From: Halobacteriales archaeon QH_7_66_36
GTDB taxonomy: Archaea; Halobacteriota; Halobacteria; Halobacteriales; Haloarculaceae
NCBI GenBank assembly: GCA_003021175.1
Contig: PXQV01000006.1
Span: 1 to 64,000 of the forward strand
Reading direction: 5' to 3'
DNA length: 64,000 nucleotides
In this document: piece by piece, positions 63,191 to 64,000 of the stretch
How positions within the stretch are numbered: position 1 is the first letter of the stretch
How the letters are laid out: each line of letters begins with the position of its first letter
The notes under the pieces: model-generated
Seen by the model: only the letters and a program-made list of their open reading frames with translations
Database searches by the model: none
What the model was told of the DNA's origin: nothing
Translations under genes and position numbers: made by a program

Positions 63191-63403
63191 ATGGACGCCG
63201 CGAGACCGCTCGTCGGACTGCTCGGTGTCGGTGTCGTCGTGTTCTGCGTCGGCGCGCTCGTCTCACTCGTCGGGAACACGCTACTCGGGTCGTTCGGGAC
63301 GGCCGCGGGCGTCGTCGTCCTCCTCGTGACTGGGTCGCTCCTCGCCGCGATTGCTGTCGGCGCTCGGGGCCGCGAGTGGCTGCGGAACCCCGGCTACTGG
63401 TGA
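63191..63403 (+). CDS. Small two-span membrane protein
   Basis: A 70-residue protein with two hydrophobic segments (LVGLLGVGVVVFCVGALVSL and GVVVLLVTGSLLAAIAVG) and a short polar C-terminus. Divergent from the DUF2064-like gene with 60 nt between starts, sharing an AT-rich control region. Function unknown. Its stop abuts the aroC stop. Confidence 0.6.
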   Translation: MDAARPLVGLLGVGVVVFCVGALVSLVGNTLLGSFGTAAGVVVLLVTGSLLAAIAVGARGREWLRNPGYW

Positions 63404-64000
63404 TCAGTCGTCGAGCGTCTCCGCCTTCGTCTCCGCGTCGTCGGGATCCTCTCGTGGCGAGGTCGGGTGGTAGTCGGTGTCGTACTCGCCGGGTCGGTCG
63501 TCGAGTCGGTCGGGATTGATGCGGCCGTCCAGCAGCATGAAGTCCAGCACCGTGCAGTAGAGCATGGCTTCGACGACCGGGACGGCCCGCGGCGGGAGCG
63601 ACGGGTCGTGACGGCCGACGACCTGTGCCTCCTTCTTTTCGCTGCTCTCCCAGTCGACCGTCTCCTGTTTCTTCGGAATCGAGGTGGGCGCGTGCCACGT
63701 CACCTCGCCGTAGATCGGTTCGCCGGTGGTGATGCCGCCCTGAACCCCTCCGTGGTCGTTGCCGACTGGGACCGGGTCGCCTTCTTCGCTGACTATCTCG
63801 TCGCGCGTGCCGTCGTCGAACTCCCAGTCCTCGTTGCGGTCGATACCCCGAACGGAGGCCGCTTCGCGACCCAACCCGAACTCGAAGGCCGTCGTCGCCG
63901 GGACGGCGAACATCGCCTGTCCGAGACGAGCCGGGAACGAGTCGAACCGCGGCGCACCGAGCCCGCGCGGCACGCCCCGCGCCTCGAAGTAGATAGCGCC
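63404..64000 (-). CDS. aroC: Chorismate synthase (3' part; 5' end beyond window)
   Basis: The last 198 codons of chorismate synthase, which converts EPSP to chorismate with reduced FMN. Motifs: RGLGAPRFDSFPARLGQAMFAVPA, GGVQGGITTGEPI and RHDPSLPPRAVPVVEAM, the FMN/EPSP pocket. The frame stays open to base 64000. A haloarchaeal acidic C-terminal tail of about 35 residues follows the core. Confidence 0.95.
   Translation of the reverse strand, partial: GAIYFEARGVPRGLGAPRFDSFPARLGQAMFAVPATTAFEFGLGREAASVRGIDRNEDWEFDDGTRDEIVSEEGDPVPVGNDHGGVQGGITTGEPIYGEVTWHAPTSIPKKQETVDWESSEKKEAQVVGRHDPSLPPRAVPVVEAMLYCTVLDFMLLDGRINPDRLDDRPGEYDTDYHPTSPREDPDDAETKAETLDD

Overview
The window is chromosomal DNA of a halophilic archaeon (class Halobacteria). 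It is GC-rich, its proteins are strongly acidic, and many genes start leaderless within 0-10 nt of the expected transcription start. Archaea-specific markers include AglB, SepF, RNase P component 4, archaeal SRP 7S RNA, a BHB-spliced tRNA and a proteasome beta gene. Named haloarchaeal families such as HEWD, UPF0212, UPF0179, DUF5820, DUF5785 and DUF5611 are also present. Genus cannot be set from sequence alone. No replication origin, CRISPR array, transposase or complete prophage is visible.

Layout. 1-5.6 kb: asparaginase, PUA protein, YgfZ-like protein, zinc-finger and winged-helix proteins, a TrmB regulator and a glycosyltransferase. 5.7-9.6 kb: the oligosaccharyltransferase aglB followed 1 nt later by a DUF368 membrane protein, an N-glycosylation unit. 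9.6-19 kb: small housekeeping genes, a TraB/M50 protease pair, purM, a cytidylate-kinase paralogue and a CBS regulator. 19-20.6 kb: a proteasome beta gene broken by an internal deletion, then a metallo-hydrolase. 20.8-28 kb: flavin monooxygenase, valS, nucleoside phosphorylase, RNase HI and a DMT exporter. 28-35 kb: DUF1028, a Tat-type protein without a standard start codon, sepF, an ABC-2 exporter, DoxX, and a run of RNase P subunit, YhbY, MscS and SRP RNA. 35-36.7 kb: tRNA-Val between two copies of a hairpin-rich repeat. 36.7-41.5 kb: a fused beta-oxidation enzyme, an HNH endonuclease, an intron-containing tRNA-Glu and a CRY-DASH gene. 41.6-43 kb: an AT-rich accessory island. 43.7-52.6 kb: a four-gene overlapping operon of two PrkA-type AAA+ proteins, DUF444 and SpoVR, the last carrying a full intein. 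52.8-64 kb: conserved small proteins, an SDR, a zinc acylase, a RecJ-like/Elp3/uridine-kinase run, a CinA-like protein, tRNA-Ser and the 3' part of aroC.

Main points of interest: (1) an intein with a LAGLIDADG endonuclease exactly in the MNEGWA motif of SpoVR; (2) a modular dispersed repeat, five copies here, built from successive perfect hairpins whose stems are conserved while three-base loops differ, with size variants from about 77 to 338 nt; (3) the disrupted psmB; (4) aglB-DUF368 linkage, suggesting a dolichyl-phosphate recycling flippase; (5) a tRNA-Glu intron with a textbook BHB motif next to an HNH endonuclease; (6) enzyme relatives missing key residues (cytidylate kinase P-loop lysine, DHH motif). 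No complete defence system was recognised.
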